From Oidiodendron maius Zn (Eukaryota; Ascomycota; Leotiomycetes; Myxotrichaceae): 64,000 nt of DNA. The DNA is taken from assembly GCA_000827325.1 (NCBI GenBank), contig KN832871.1:992001-1056000 (forward strand), written 5' to 3'. Made by a program: the position numbers and the translations under genes. Under the pieces are notes generated by a model. That model did not search any database and had not been told where the DNA came from. It saw only the letters and a program-made list of their open reading frames with translations. Below, piece by piece: positions 44,718-54,898 of the stretch (the stretch's first letter is position 1; each line of letters opens with the position of its first letter).

Positions 44718-46002
44718 CATGGTAGCATTTCCATTAGCATTTGATAGCTCAGCCTCAATTCTATGATGTGAGAAGAAGTTATGTAAAGTCAGGCGTGGAA
44801 AGTGACGTTCGTTTCTGGAAGTCTCAGATCTTGTGCTTCGCCGGTGACTCACTTCTGCATGTGGAATATGCATGGTATCACTCATTTCTCAGCTACAGCC
44901 TCTCAAGTCGCTACATGTGGAGTGTGTAAGTAATGCAACGTGCATCGGTAAACTGCCTTTAGACTTATGAATTGTCTATCGGTGAAAAAAGGGGCTCGCT
45001 TATACTGCGAGTAACTGCATCGTACTGTGACATAATACCATGCTTAAATGTAAGGCAAAGTTAAGATGGCAAATCCTGCGTACTCTAAGGCGTCTTGCAA
45101 GAGGATATTTCTTCAAAGCTGACCTATCAGCCAGAAGGTCTTGATTATCATGAAGTAGGTCTGCGTCCGGTGACGTATTAGTTTGCGCAAATTGTATGAT
45201 GCATGGAAGAAAAAGTCCTCAACGCATTTATTCCATGACGATAGGTCCAAAATCCTTTAATTTACAAGAGAAAGCATAATACGATGAGGTTAGTTCTCTT
45301 TAATCATATTTAGGAAAGAACGATCGTCAGAGGCTCTGGCCACTATTTTTAATCTTCTTACCGTTCACAAACCACTTTATCCATCTCTTTCACGGCGTAG
45401 TATCGATGCTTTCCAAATGCAATATCTTCCTTAAAGACTAAAACGTTCGCATCTGAAGATTCTTCCGTCTTTAGCTTGCAGCCGCCACCAGGCGTCATAC
45501 CTTCAATGCCAATAAACCAACGCCTAATCAGCATTAAGAGGATCCGGGCCAAAACAAACAAATTAGGCAATGATCAAAAACAACTCAACGATGATTTGAC
45601 AGTGCTTCAACAACAGTGGAAAGTTTCACTTGACCAAGAGACAATCATCTCTGGCCAGATGAACGTTCTGCATCCGCCCAAGACTGCTTACACTTAACAA
45701 AGATATGCCCGAACAACAAACAATCTGTCGCAACAAAGAAGCAAGGAACAGCAACGAGTTGGTGTGTGATAAGAGGCTGAGGGCTTTATACACGGCAGCC
45801 CTCGATGTAATACCAGGCTCCATAACTTTGATGGGTGCATTCAAAAGAATTACGGAGATCTACATTATGTAGTCAAATTGAGATATAACTGGCCTCCTAT
45901 TCTCACAGAACAGGATTACAGAGACCTACCCGATTTAGGAAGCGTGGATGAGCGACCATGGATTCCAGAATTCTCTAAGAAGCGCCTCGGTTACTATGAA
46001 TC
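44718..46002. other. gene-poor, decaying sequence
   Basis: No intact gene. Two short frames overlap on opposite strands: minus 45,570-45,358 reads like the end of a protein (GMTPGGGCKLKTEESSDANV, GKHRYYAVKEMDKVV), and plus 45,476-45,697 has a coiled-coil look (NDQKQLNDDLTVLQQQWK). A further plus-strand open stretch (about 45,840-46,004) ends in SKKRLGYYES. These may be pieces of former genes; none can be assigned. Confidence 0.4.
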
Positions 46003-46720
46003 TTAAGGGTATAAGAGAAAGGTCTGTGCCTTATCAGTATGTCTGTCCAGGACAAGGGACCATGTAGTATAGACGCGAAGCATCCATTTCGCACGAGTGA
46101 GGGCAACAACCAGGCGATGAGCTTCTGCAAGGAAGGCTGGACGGGCTGAGCGTACAAGGGAGAGTAGTACAATATCAAACTCTGCACCTTATGCCCTATC
46201 CACAGTCTTTACTGTAATAGGTAAGAGGTGCTCATTGCTGTCTACCACAGTAACACCTGGCAGGTTGAAGCATTCTGACTTAAGGTGTGTGATTTGCGCT
46301 TTATAAAAGCTGAGAATACCAACGGTCATGTTCTGAAGAACTGGATGGGCGCGGATTCGGCGTAAGTCGTTCATGATATGCAGAATTTCGTAGGTATTAA
46401 GAGAGGATGTGCCACCGTTCTCTTTCTCAGACTGGGCTCCTGTAAGGTCTACTGCATATCGATTGGTGGGACGGGTAACGCCAAGTTGCTCGTGGACAAA
46501 GGAACGAACTGTCTAATGGAGGTCCTTCTTCTCTTGCGTAAGTAGCGCTCGCTCCACTTGATTGTGGTAGAATTGCTTTGAGACCCAACCAGGAATGCTG
46601 CCTGCGCAGCGGTGTTGAATTTTAAGCATGATATGTTCCTGGCAAGTTCCCGACCCAGCATGCTTGGACAAAGACATAATACCTGCAGGGTCTCTGACAT
46701 ATTCTGCCGGTTGTCAAGTT
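46003..46720 (-). pseudogene. Remnant of UPF1/NAM7-like superfamily 1 helicase (C-terminal motifs)
   Basis: Read on the minus strand from 46,635 to 46,003 there is one frame of 211 codons with only two internal stops. It carries the late SF1 motifs in order: IMLKIQHRCAGSIPGWVSKQFY (motif IV region), TVGILSFYKAQITHLKSE (strand after motif IV), TVKTVDRA then GAEFDIVLLSLVRS (motif V, where QG is expected after DRA), and HRLVVALTRAKW (motif VI, the arginine-finger region). Upstream, to about 46,720, a shifted frame may continue towards motif III. The stop at 46,189-46,191 (TAA) replaces the Q of the conserved motif V, and the one at 46,513-46,515 is TAG. Walker A and B motifs were not found nearby, so the N-terminal two-thirds is missing or unrecognisable. 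Not functional as it stands. Confidence 0.72.
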
Positions 46721-49248
46721 ATTAAAGATGTCCTCAGATGTGGCGAAGCTCCTCAGCCCATACCACTGCTTGGAAACTATCCGAGGCGTTCAGTCTTCGA
46801 CCAGCAAATGATATCCCCAACATGATACAAGATATTTCAGCAATGAACCTGCTGGGTCAGGGCGAGACGGGAGGGATAGAACCAGCTGCAGTTCTTAAAA
46901 GCCAGGAAAGCGAGCGAGATAAAAACAATGGATTAACTATCGAACAGCGCAGAATAGATACAGGGAGGAAAAGGTTCTGGATAGCCTGTTTTAGAGGAGT
47001 TGAAAATCATTGAAAACATTCCTCCTACTTGGGCACGCCATCACTTACGGGACCTAGAACCCATTAATTAATATTCAGAGCGTGACTAAAAATGGAACGC
47101 GATGGAAAGCAGAATTGTTTACCAGACACAAATTATTTCATTATATTTCTTTGTCACCCGCAGCCTGTGTGTTCAGTCTTCTACCCACACACTAACTGGC
47201 ATACACCAGAAACGCACACCAAATGGGGATGTAAGGATCAAAATGGCTATCTGTGGCTCACTCCTTCAAATAGGCAAACCTCCCACATAAAGTAAGCTAC
47301 AAACTCGTGATAAAAGAAGCCCAATTGCGTGCGCCTCCATCACTCTGATCAGAAGGCAGACTGTCAAGAAAAGGCTATTGTGGTGTAATAAATTCCTTTT
47401 CATTGTTTGGCAACCATTATTTCCCGATCAAGACGGAAAGATCGGAGATTGTTTACTTATTCGGAATTTCCTATTCTTATATTCATACACGGACACTATT
47501 GGAAAGTGGGACAGAGTCTTGCTTTGACATAATAAGAGCCTTACATGGAAGTATAATCCCCGAGCACTATCGGGTTGAACTTGAAACTGAAACATGGCGT
47601 CCCCGGTGGCTTTTGGCTTAGGTCTTAGCCAAAGCATGCCAGATCGAGATGATCGGCGCAAGAGCCAAAGAGAGTGGGGGTATATGCAACGCCCGCAGTA
47701 AAACAATAGCAGCGCAATATCAAAGAAAGTGGATGGGACTATTGAAAGGGCTAAGCAGACGTCTCTGCATTCCTTGGCTTCCCGTATGCGTCCGAGATGA
47801 ACTCTATACCTCCGAGCTGTCCGCAGCACCCCAAACTGGAAGCCGCCGATGCACCTGGGAATTCGGACCATGACGGCATCGTTGTTTGTAGGTCGCGTCC
47901 CGCAAAAGGATTCTTCCCCGGGAGCTCCACAAATCTCTCGACTGCTGTTTGTGTACCTGTCAGCAACGGCTGAAGCCGTGGCACATAGCGTGTCTATACG
48001 AGCCATAGAGACAAGCCGAGTGAAGAGAAGGGACAGAGAAACAGAGAGAGAGAGAGAGAGCTCTTTATAGTGTTCACAAAGAGGATTTTATCTGAACATC
48101 CTCCGCACGCGTAACTTCGTATGAGGGTCATGGCGAGAACTCCCCAAACATATCGGCGCAGGTCGCGATCGGCCAGTGGCCCTTTTCGGCGGTCCACAAG
48201 GCTACATCTTGTCATATCGATCGCTGCGGGTATGATTCGACCGTTATGTTCTGGACCTGGGCGACCTGCGCGCGGAGCACTGGAGGCAGGGAATACCGGC
48301 CAGGTTTGTTTGTGGCCTCTGCCTACATTGGCTTTCCAGAACACGAGAATTTCGCGTGGAGCTGTGCCACAGCTGCCCCTCCTATCGCTAAACTCTAACA
48401 AGGATCTTCGCAATCTTAAGATGATGCAAATAAGCAGGGCAAAACAGGGCTACGCGACCAAGTCTCGACGCGTTGCGGGACGGAATGGAGTAGGCAGGGC
48501 AGGCAGGTAACACAGCGTAGAAAATATGCATCTCCCTTCCTAACTCCTCCGTTCCTCGTGTCCCTCTGTTGACCTGGAGAATATCCATTCCCATTATTGG
48601 GGTGCTTCGAAAGGCCAATGTCTGGAGTCAATCGCATATCCTCGTGCACTCATTCGCCAATGCGTGGTGTGAATAAATAAAGCCGTGCCTCTTCAACAGG
48701 ACGAATCCATTATCGCGATCATATGAAGCTGGTACCATCGCAGGCGCCCACTCTCCAACCACTTTTCCTGGCGTCTTGCAACAAACCACGATCAATTGCA
48801 ACGGTGTTTTCGGTCCCTGTCCTCTGCACGACGCCGAATGTTATCCCATGTCAACAGAATCGAGCGACCACCTCTTGACCTCAAAATCCCCGTCCCATAT
48901 CTAGGCACCAAGGAGCGACCGGCCGGGTGACCGCGGCGAGCGGCCCAAGTCCCGAGGAAAAGAAATACTATTGTTTGATGGTATTTGGCGAAGTTGAAAC
49001 TTAACGTCAGTGTACCTCGTGGGGCTGGCACCACAAAGAGAAGAGGAAGCTCCTAGTTGAGAAATCCGAGTTGAACTCGAAAGACACTCTGAACCTTGCC
49101 GAAGTCCATGGAGATCGAGAGTGGTGGAATCTTAGAGAACTAGATTGCCTTTCGTTATCTTCCAAGCCGACGCACAACACCAGATCTGTTTGAACTCATT
49201 CATTCATTCATCCAATCAATTGGTTATTTCCTTTATTTATACGACGCT
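46721..49248. other. 2.5-kb gene-poor region
   Basis: No supported gene. ORFs at 47,428-48,006 (minus) and 48,121-48,510 (plus) have no domain. A GA microsatellite lies at about 48,035-48,060, and a CATT tetranucleotide run at about 49,197-49,211 directly upstream of the next gene. The final 300 bp should be the promoter of the membrane-protein gene. Confidence 0.45.
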
Positions 49249-50649
49249 ATGGGACAGTCCGCAGGATTGATTGTCGCCCTGGGAATGGTAGCAAGTGCTA
49301 GCAGCACTGCTTTGGCGATTCTCGATGTCATATTCGCAGTTGTCCTATCTCAAGCGACCTCTCCTGAGATAATGAGACTGACTGCCATTGTGGCTTCGGC
49401 ATTCAGCACAGTGACCGCAGTCCTGATCATTGGATTGCTAGTCTGGCAGATTAGGTATTGGGGTGGAGCACAAATGCATGCACGCTTTGGCGAGGGAAGA
49501 AGTTGTATTTATTTGTTGGTCGTATTTGCCGCAGGTTTCGGTATTCTAGCAGATGTGGCGTCCGCGATGATGCTTGGGATTATGAAGGCCAGAATTTCTG
49601 ATACACCACAAAAAGTTATTTTATCTTCAGCTGAAATGGTCATCGATGGGACTTTTGTTGTATGGGGGCTCTCGATGTTGTCGCAAGGTACGATCGTGGT
49701 TACTGTGGTAATTCTGCGAAGAAGGTCGTTCCGGGACCAGTTTAAACCACATCAGGCACCGTTGAGCTCGCAGGGACAACCAGAGATGGGTGAAGTCTTG
49801 GGACCACGAGCCGAGAGTGGTCAAGGCAAACAAGAGGGTGGTTCGATGAAATCAGGCGCCTCATCCTTAAAGGGAAAATCGCGGTCTGGCTCAGACGCCA
49901 TGGCGTCGCTTCGGTCATCTTGGACCTACGACCGATCCATGACGTCCCAGACCAAACTCATCAGTAGCAAGACTATATATAAATCAGCGTCGCTCGACGA
50001 TATTTCTAAATCTACAGAGGATGGATTCGATTCGTGGGATACCTCTGCTGTGGATCCAGATGCACGGGAGGCTGTTGAATTAGCATCACCAACCCGGACC
50101 ACACCACTCGAAACAATTCCAGCTAGTCCTGCCACAAGTAGGAGCGCGAGCCCAGGTTACCCCTTGGATCTCGAGCCGCCGAAGCAGCGGAAGAGACCCC
50201 GTAAGTATAGCTCTGCAAACTTCAGTCATGGGCAGCGTCCGAAAACAAGCCCCAGCAAGATCGAGAGCCCGAAGGAAGCTCACATACATCCACTTTTCAG
50301 AACAGCCTCGTCAGAGCCGCCTCCAGCTGTCACGCCAGGCACGATGGTCACGGCCGCTCCAGGCGCAGGGCAAATAATATCAGACCGCTCAAGTCTTCGG
50401 TCGACCCAACGACAATGGAACAACAGCAGATCATCAAGTCCGCTCAAGCATAGTAACAGCCTTGATAACATCCGGTGGCCAATAGGAGATGAGGACGAAG
50501 AAACGCCAGAAGAGAGCGAGGAGAGGACAATTACACCGCCAATACCGGACTGGATCATGACGGCAGGGTCCAGGAGTAGTTTGGTAGGCTACAACGCAAG
50601 AAGGAAGTCAGAGACTGGGACGGCCTCGAAAGACGTCATGGCCATCTAG
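49249..50649 (+). CDS. Fungal membrane protein with about four N-terminal helices, unknown role
   Basis: A single exon of 466 residues. Hydrophobic segments are near 5-33 (LIVALGMVASASSTALAILD), 43-66 (TAIVASAFSTVTAVLIIGLL), 83-110 (CIYLLVVFAAGFGILADVAS) and 130-152 (VVWGLSMLSQGTIVVTVVIL), giving four likely membrane spans in the first 155 residues. The following 310 residues are hydrophilic, rich in Ser, Pro, Arg and Lys, with several SP/TP sites (SRSASPGYP, SSSPLKHS, RTITPPIPDW) and look like a phosphorylated cytosolic tail. The layout resembles fungal plasma-membrane proteins of unknown function; no transport or channel signature is seen. The open frame is intron-free and its bias looks coding. 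Confidence 0.78.
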   Translation: MGQSAGLIVALGMVASASSTALAILDVIFAVVLSQATSPEIMRLTAIVASAFSTVTAVLIIGLLVWQIRYWGGAQMHARFGEGRSCIYLLVVFAAGFGILADVASAMMLGIMKARISDTPQKVILSSAEMVIDGTFVVWGLSMLSQGTIVVTVVILRRRSFRDQFKPHQAPLSSQGQPEMGEVLGPRAESGQGKQEGGSMKSGASSLKGKSRSGSDAMASLRSSWTYDRSMTSQTKLISSKTIYKSASLDDISKSTEDGFDSWDTSAVDPDAREAVELASPTRTTPLETIPASPATSRSASPGYPLDLEPPKQRKRPRKYSSANFSHGQRPKTSPSKIESPKEAHIHPLFRTASSEPPPAVTPGTMVTAAPGAGQIISDRSSLRSTQRQWNNSRSSSPLKHSNSLDNIRWPIGDEDEETPEESEERTITPPIPDWIMTAGSRSSLVGYNARRKSETGTASKDVMAI

Positions 50650-51678
50650 ATTAATGGCTGGCCTGTAATGCGAGACGAATTTTCTTCCATGATGTACGAA
50701 CGGGGACAGATACCATTGATGTTAGCGCGGCGCATAATTTTTTAATTTCAACCAATATACCTCTAATGAAAAGTAAATGAACTTACATCTTCATGTCTCT
50801 TGATGATTAGGAATCAAAATTATCTGGCTCGCTAAAAGTGCAACGTATCAAGAACGTCTAAAATGTGGCTTCTCTCTCACTTCTACCCGACCTAGGTAAA
50901 GATACGATATTGCAAAATAGCCTCACTTGAACCAATGGATTGGTTGGATGAAATAGGCAGTGGTGTATCGTCTAGGGACGTAGTGGCTGAACGTCCAGTA
51001 TATAGCTCTTGAAGCGGGACGGTCGTAAACACACAGAATATTACTTCCGATACTTCATTATACTGTCATAGAACTCTGATCCTGATTAGAACCATACTGC
51101 TAGTGGCCTCTAGATTTACTAGTCCATTGTTATGCCAGCCTGACTGACATAAAAGCAGGCAGCTCTGTAGTTCCAGCAATTGTACTTAGGTAGCTTAACT
51201 ATCGAGGCGGAGACAACCTTGCATTTGCGCAAGGGCTGCCTGCATTGTACGCCACTTAGCTAACGAGTCGACAGCTCAATTCCAAGAGCCGTGAATAGTC
51301 TCCAACAACGCACTGACGAGGCGAAGAATCTCCTCACCATCTTGGATCGGTGAATAAGCGCCTGCCGTGTTCGAGGACGTGTTCATGGTAACCTGCCAGG
51401 TGGAATCTTAGCGCCCTTTAGCCGAGCCGCCACCTTGGAGACCTGACAGTCAGTTGTCTCGTTCGCCTTGCCCGTGCCTTTCTTCCCTCTCAACTCTGGC
51501 TCACTCAACGATCTTCCATCTACATCGCCCAGCACGGAAGAGATCCAGCCGCCCAACAAAGAAGCGAGGCAAAGCTGCACTGACAGAGCCTGTTGCGTCC
51601 ACCGACCCCCTGAGAGAGCGCATCCAACTTCCTTATTTTGAAGTCTCCCCGCCGCAGCTCAAGCTGTGAACCGCTAAG
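50650..51678. other. intergenic, 1.0 kb
   Basis: 3' end of the membrane-protein gene and promoter of RAD23. A 71-codon open frame just before RAD23 (51,454-51,669) has no ATG start and is not called. Pyrimidine-rich near 51,450-51,520. Confidence 0.5.
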
Positions 51679-53220
51679 ATGCGCTTGACCTTCAAGGTAC
51701 GCTCCTACTTCCTTTGCGCGGCATCACACACGACCACAGAAACTATCCAGGTGCTGACACCCGCTCAGGATCTAAAGCAGCAGAAGTTCGTGATCGAAGC
51801 CGAACCCTCAGAGCTTGTGCGTTCCTCCGTTCCCTTCGTGAGACCAACTTGCAACGATGGGACATCTGCTAACGTCAAATTCCAAAAGATCTCTGATGTG
51901 AAGGAGAAGATAGCCAAGGAGAAGGGATGGGAGGCTTCTCAGCAGAAGTTGATCTACTCTGGTTCGTCGATATAAAGTTGCCTAGGAAGCTTGGCATACT
52001 AACAACTTACATAGGCAAGATTCTTCAAGATTCAAATACCGTTGAGTCTTATAAGATTGAGGAGAAAGGCTTTATTGTGTGCATGATCTCAAAGGTACCT
52101 CATAAACTATTTCCTAATGACAGTACTCTAACGATAATTTAGCCAAAGTCCGCTCCAGCCCCATCTCCGTCCACTTCGAAACCCCCCGCCACCCCTGCCC
52201 CGGCTACCGTATCAACTCCTGCCCCTCCTGCCGCTCCTACACAATCAAATATATTCGCAGGCGGTGCTCCCGCTACTCCTTCGCCTGCAGGAGCTGCGAC
52301 AACCCCCACGGCTGCTACTCCAGCTTTTAGTGAGAGCTCTGGTCTGGCTATGGGTGCGGAGCGAGCTGCGCAGATCGCGGAGATGGAAAATATGGGCTTT
52401 GAAAGATCTCAGATCGAACTTGCTATGCGTGCTGCCTTCTTCAACTCCGATCGTGCTATCGAATACCTCCTTACGGTCAGTTTTCTATGTCTCTTGTCTA
52501 GCACTTGTGCTAATTGTTTCAGGGTATCCCAGAAAATCTCCAGCACGAGGCCAGACCTGCCGCTCCGGCGCAGGCTGCTACTCCCGCGGCTGCTGCCAAC
52601 CCTGAGGGCGGTGACGAATCAGTTAATCTGTTTGAGGCGGCGGCCCAGGCTGGCACTGGCGGACGTGGAGTTGCTGCTCGTGGAGCTGGAGCTGGAGCTG
52701 GAGCTGGAGCTGGAGCCGGAGCCGGTGCCGGAGCCGGTGCTGGAGCTGGAGCTGGAGGGGATCCTTTTGGAGGTGCTGCAGCTGGAGGCGCTCCAGCAGG
52801 TGGCCTGGGAAACCTGGACTTCTTGCGAAATAATCCGCAATTCCAACAACTCCGACAGGTCGTACAACAGAACCCTCAAATGCTGGAGCCTATCCTGCAA
52901 CAAGTCGGTGCTGGAAATCCACAACTTGCTCAGCTCATCGGACAACATCCCGAACAGTTCTTACAACTTCTCAGCGAGGATGGAGACAATGATGCGCCAC
53001 TACCTCCGGGAGCTCAAGCCATCAGTGTCACCGAGGAAGAGCGTGAAGCGATCGAGAGAGTAGGTCAGCCATAATCCTATGATATTACCTTGCTAATAGA
53101 ATATAGCTGTGCAGTCTAGGATTTCCTCGGGATCAAGCCATCCAAGCCTACTTCGCCTGTGACAAGAACGAAGAGCTGGCTGCTAACTTTCTTTTCGAGC
53201 AACCCGAGGATGAAGAGTAG
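51679..53220 (+). CDS. RAD23: UV excision repair / proteasome shuttle protein RAD23
   Basis: Seven exons, 51679-51696, 51769-51816, 51889-51961, 52015-52094, 52143-52475, 52523-53059 and 53107-53220, give 400 residues. Exon 1 codes for just six residues (MRLTFK). RAD23 carries ubiquitylated proteins to the proteasome and stabilises the Rad4/XPC damage sensor. Domains: ubiquitin-like 1-75 ([40 protein letters not shown]); Pro/Ala/Ser linker; UBA1 about 146-184 ([19 protein letters not shown]); a Gly-Ala repeat linker about 234-260; XPC-binding domain about 282-335 ([28 protein letters not shown]); UBA2 about 355-398 ([18 protein letters not shown]). All introns have phase-consistent junctions and family-consistent borders. 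The density of introns at the 5' end is striking compared with neighbours. Confidence 0.96.
52680..52756 (+). repeat. GGAGCT hexamer repeat coding a Gly-Ala linker in RAD23
   Basis: About twelve 6-bp units, mostly GGAGCT with GGAGCC/GGTGCC variants, coding alternating Gly-Ala. It joins the UBA1-side region to the XPC-binding domain and so probably varies in length without harming the fold. Confidence 0.85.
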
Positions 53221-53950
53221 ACAGAGACTGGACATCAAATCTTTTTAACTGCCGAGGAATTCGGCCAGATCTCAGTAAATCTTTCCTACGTGCAGCGACA
53301 GCAAAGGAAAATCTCATGTACAGAGCGCGCCTTTGCTAGGCTTTATCTGCTTGGGCAATCTGCACGTTTGATTTTTTTACGTGTGAGGTTGGTATGATGC
53401 ATATTCCTTCTGTGCGAAAGGATGGCGCGGAAATGGCATGGAAGACTGGTCCACCAGATACTCGGACCAGGATATCTTTGTAGCTTCAAAATAAGAAACC
53501 CAAGAATAATGGAATGAAGGATCTGGGTCGATTAGACTTTTTTTTTCTCTCCTTTTCTTTTGCTGTGCTTGCGACGACTCGTAAACTCCTAGATTTTGAT
53601 GCTCTGCGTGTTGCAAGTGAAATCTCATCAAGGGCCGCGAGGCAGAGTGTTTGGTGCGGAGAGCTCTCACGCCTCACCCAATTACCTGAGCTCACCTGAA
53701 CTCCCCTGAACTCACCTGAGTAGCGCGAGAAGTGCTGCTCCAAACTTCCTTTCTATCAACCCACAACGACGACGTCGATTTCAAGCACTCACCCACGAAA
53801 TACATAAACCTGGATCAAAGCTCCTGCAAGGGTCTATACCGACTGGAAGAGATATCCCATTCGATTTTATATTCTCTGCTTCGGCACTTGTGCCGAGGAA
53901 CGGGTACTAGTACCCCACCGACTGGAAGAGATATCCAGTTCGATTTTACA
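53221..53950. other. intergenic with direct repeats and palindromes
   Basis: RAD23 3' end, then the upstream region of the Uma2-like gene. Contains tandem CTCACCTGAACTCCCCTGA-type words around 53,690-53,720 and, at 53,838-53,948, a pair of 32-bp direct repeats flanking two perfect palindromes (listed separately). Confidence 0.6.
53838..53948. repeat. 32-bp direct repeats flanking two palindromes
   Basis: Copy 1 is 53,838-53,869 and copy 2 is 53,917-53,948, 30 of 32 bases identical, offset 79 bp. Between them lie TCGGCACTTGTGCCGA (53,881-53,896; 7-bp stem, 2-nt loop) and GGGTACTAGTACCC (53,902-53,915; perfect 14-bp palindrome). Copy 2 ends two bases before the ATG at 53,951. Confidence 0.85.
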
Positions 53951-54898
53951 ATGGCGACTTTTGTTGGAGATTCAAGTAGTGAACACTATACTTCTATCGC
54001 GATGTCGAAATCGGCATCCTCCTCCTCTGCGATATCGAAATCGTCATCATCCTCCTCCGCGGCAGCAGCGACATCTTTGGCTGACGCATCACAGTTGAAA
54101 GGACTAGACGGTGTCGAAATTCATCTATTTACTGGAATTGCAAATATGCAAAAGATAATCGAGTTTCAATCTAATAGGTTACAAGCCTGGGAGTCAGATC
54201 AGCAGTATCTTGTCTTCAACCATGTCACAGAAGCTATCCTTGCTGAGATAGACCACGAGCGCGAGAACGGCCATATAGGAAAGCATACTCGGATGACTCA
54301 TTACACAGATACTGATCGGTTGATAATCAAATTAATGCCCTCAGGAGCACACGAAGGACTGCACGGGTATCTATTTGGAAGATTACATTCCAAAGCTATA
54401 AGGATGGGAATACAAGATCATGACATTGCTATTGTTGGCGCAGGACGATATAAAGGCAATAGCTCTTCTAAAGAGGGCGATTCAGCACTCAAACCTCGTG
54501 CTTTCCGACCAAAGTATACGGACTGGCCAACAATTGTCTTTGAGGCAGGATTATTTGAATCACTAGATCAACTTAGAATCGATGCGGGTTGGTGGCTAAT
54601 GAATTCTAATTACGATGTGAATATCGTTATAGTTATCTCACTACAGAAAGCTCAAAGGAGAATACAGATCGAAAAGTGGGAGCTCAATCTAGGAAGGCCA
54701 CGTACTAGATCCTACCAGCCGACTCCGACAAAAGTACAGGAGATTACGATTGATCCAAATAATAATGTCACTGGAGCGCCCCTAGTTCTGGAATTTCAGA
54801 AAATTTTCCTCCGCCCAGCTATACTGCCAGAAATGGATTTTATATTTACTACGCAGGAGCTTTCAAGATGGGCAGCTGATATCTGGGCAGGATTTTAA
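53951..54898 (+). CDS. Putative Uma2-like (PD-(D/E)XK-type) protein
   Basis: A single exon of 315 residues. An upstream in-frame ATG at 53,732 would add 73 residues, but that segment contains the direct repeats, so MATFVGDSS is preferred. Residues 15-42 are a Ser/Ala low-complexity run. The core has THYTDTDRLIIKLMPSGAHEGLHGYL, DHDIAIVGAGRYKG (Asp near 157), KYTDWPTIVFEAG (Glu near 197), then SLDQLRIDAGWWLMNSNYDV and VIVISLQKAQRRIQIEKWEL. The order acidic residue, E-x-G strand, WW helix and hydrophobic strand resembles Uma2/restriction-endonuclease-like proteins, which are expanded in some Leotiomycetes and Basidiomycetes. I cannot see a clear catalytic ExK, so nuclease activity is uncertain. 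Function unknown; could be an orphan accessory gene. Confidence 0.6.
   Translation: MATFVGDSSSEHYTSIAMSKSASSSSAISKSSSSSSAAAATSLADASQLKGLDGVEIHLFTGIANMQKIIEFQSNRLQAWESDQQYLVFNHVTEAILAEIDHERENGHIGKHTRMTHYTDTDRLIIKLMPSGAHEGLHGYLFGRLHSKAIRMGIQDHDIAIVGAGRYKGNSSSKEGDSALKPRAFRPKYTDWPTIVFEAGLFESLDQLRIDAGWWLMNSNYDVNIVIVISLQKAQRRIQIEKWELNLGRPRTRSYQPTPTKVQEITIDPNNNVTGAPLVLEFQKIFLRPAILPEMDFIFTTQELSRWAADIWAGF

Noticed and set aside
47428-48006. 192-codon minus-strand ORF
   Set aside because: No recognisable domain; a neighbouring frame looks equally good, so neither is supported.
48030-48062. GA-rich tract as a possible CRISPR or satellite array
   Set aside because: It is a simple GA microsatellite; no spaced repeats are seen.
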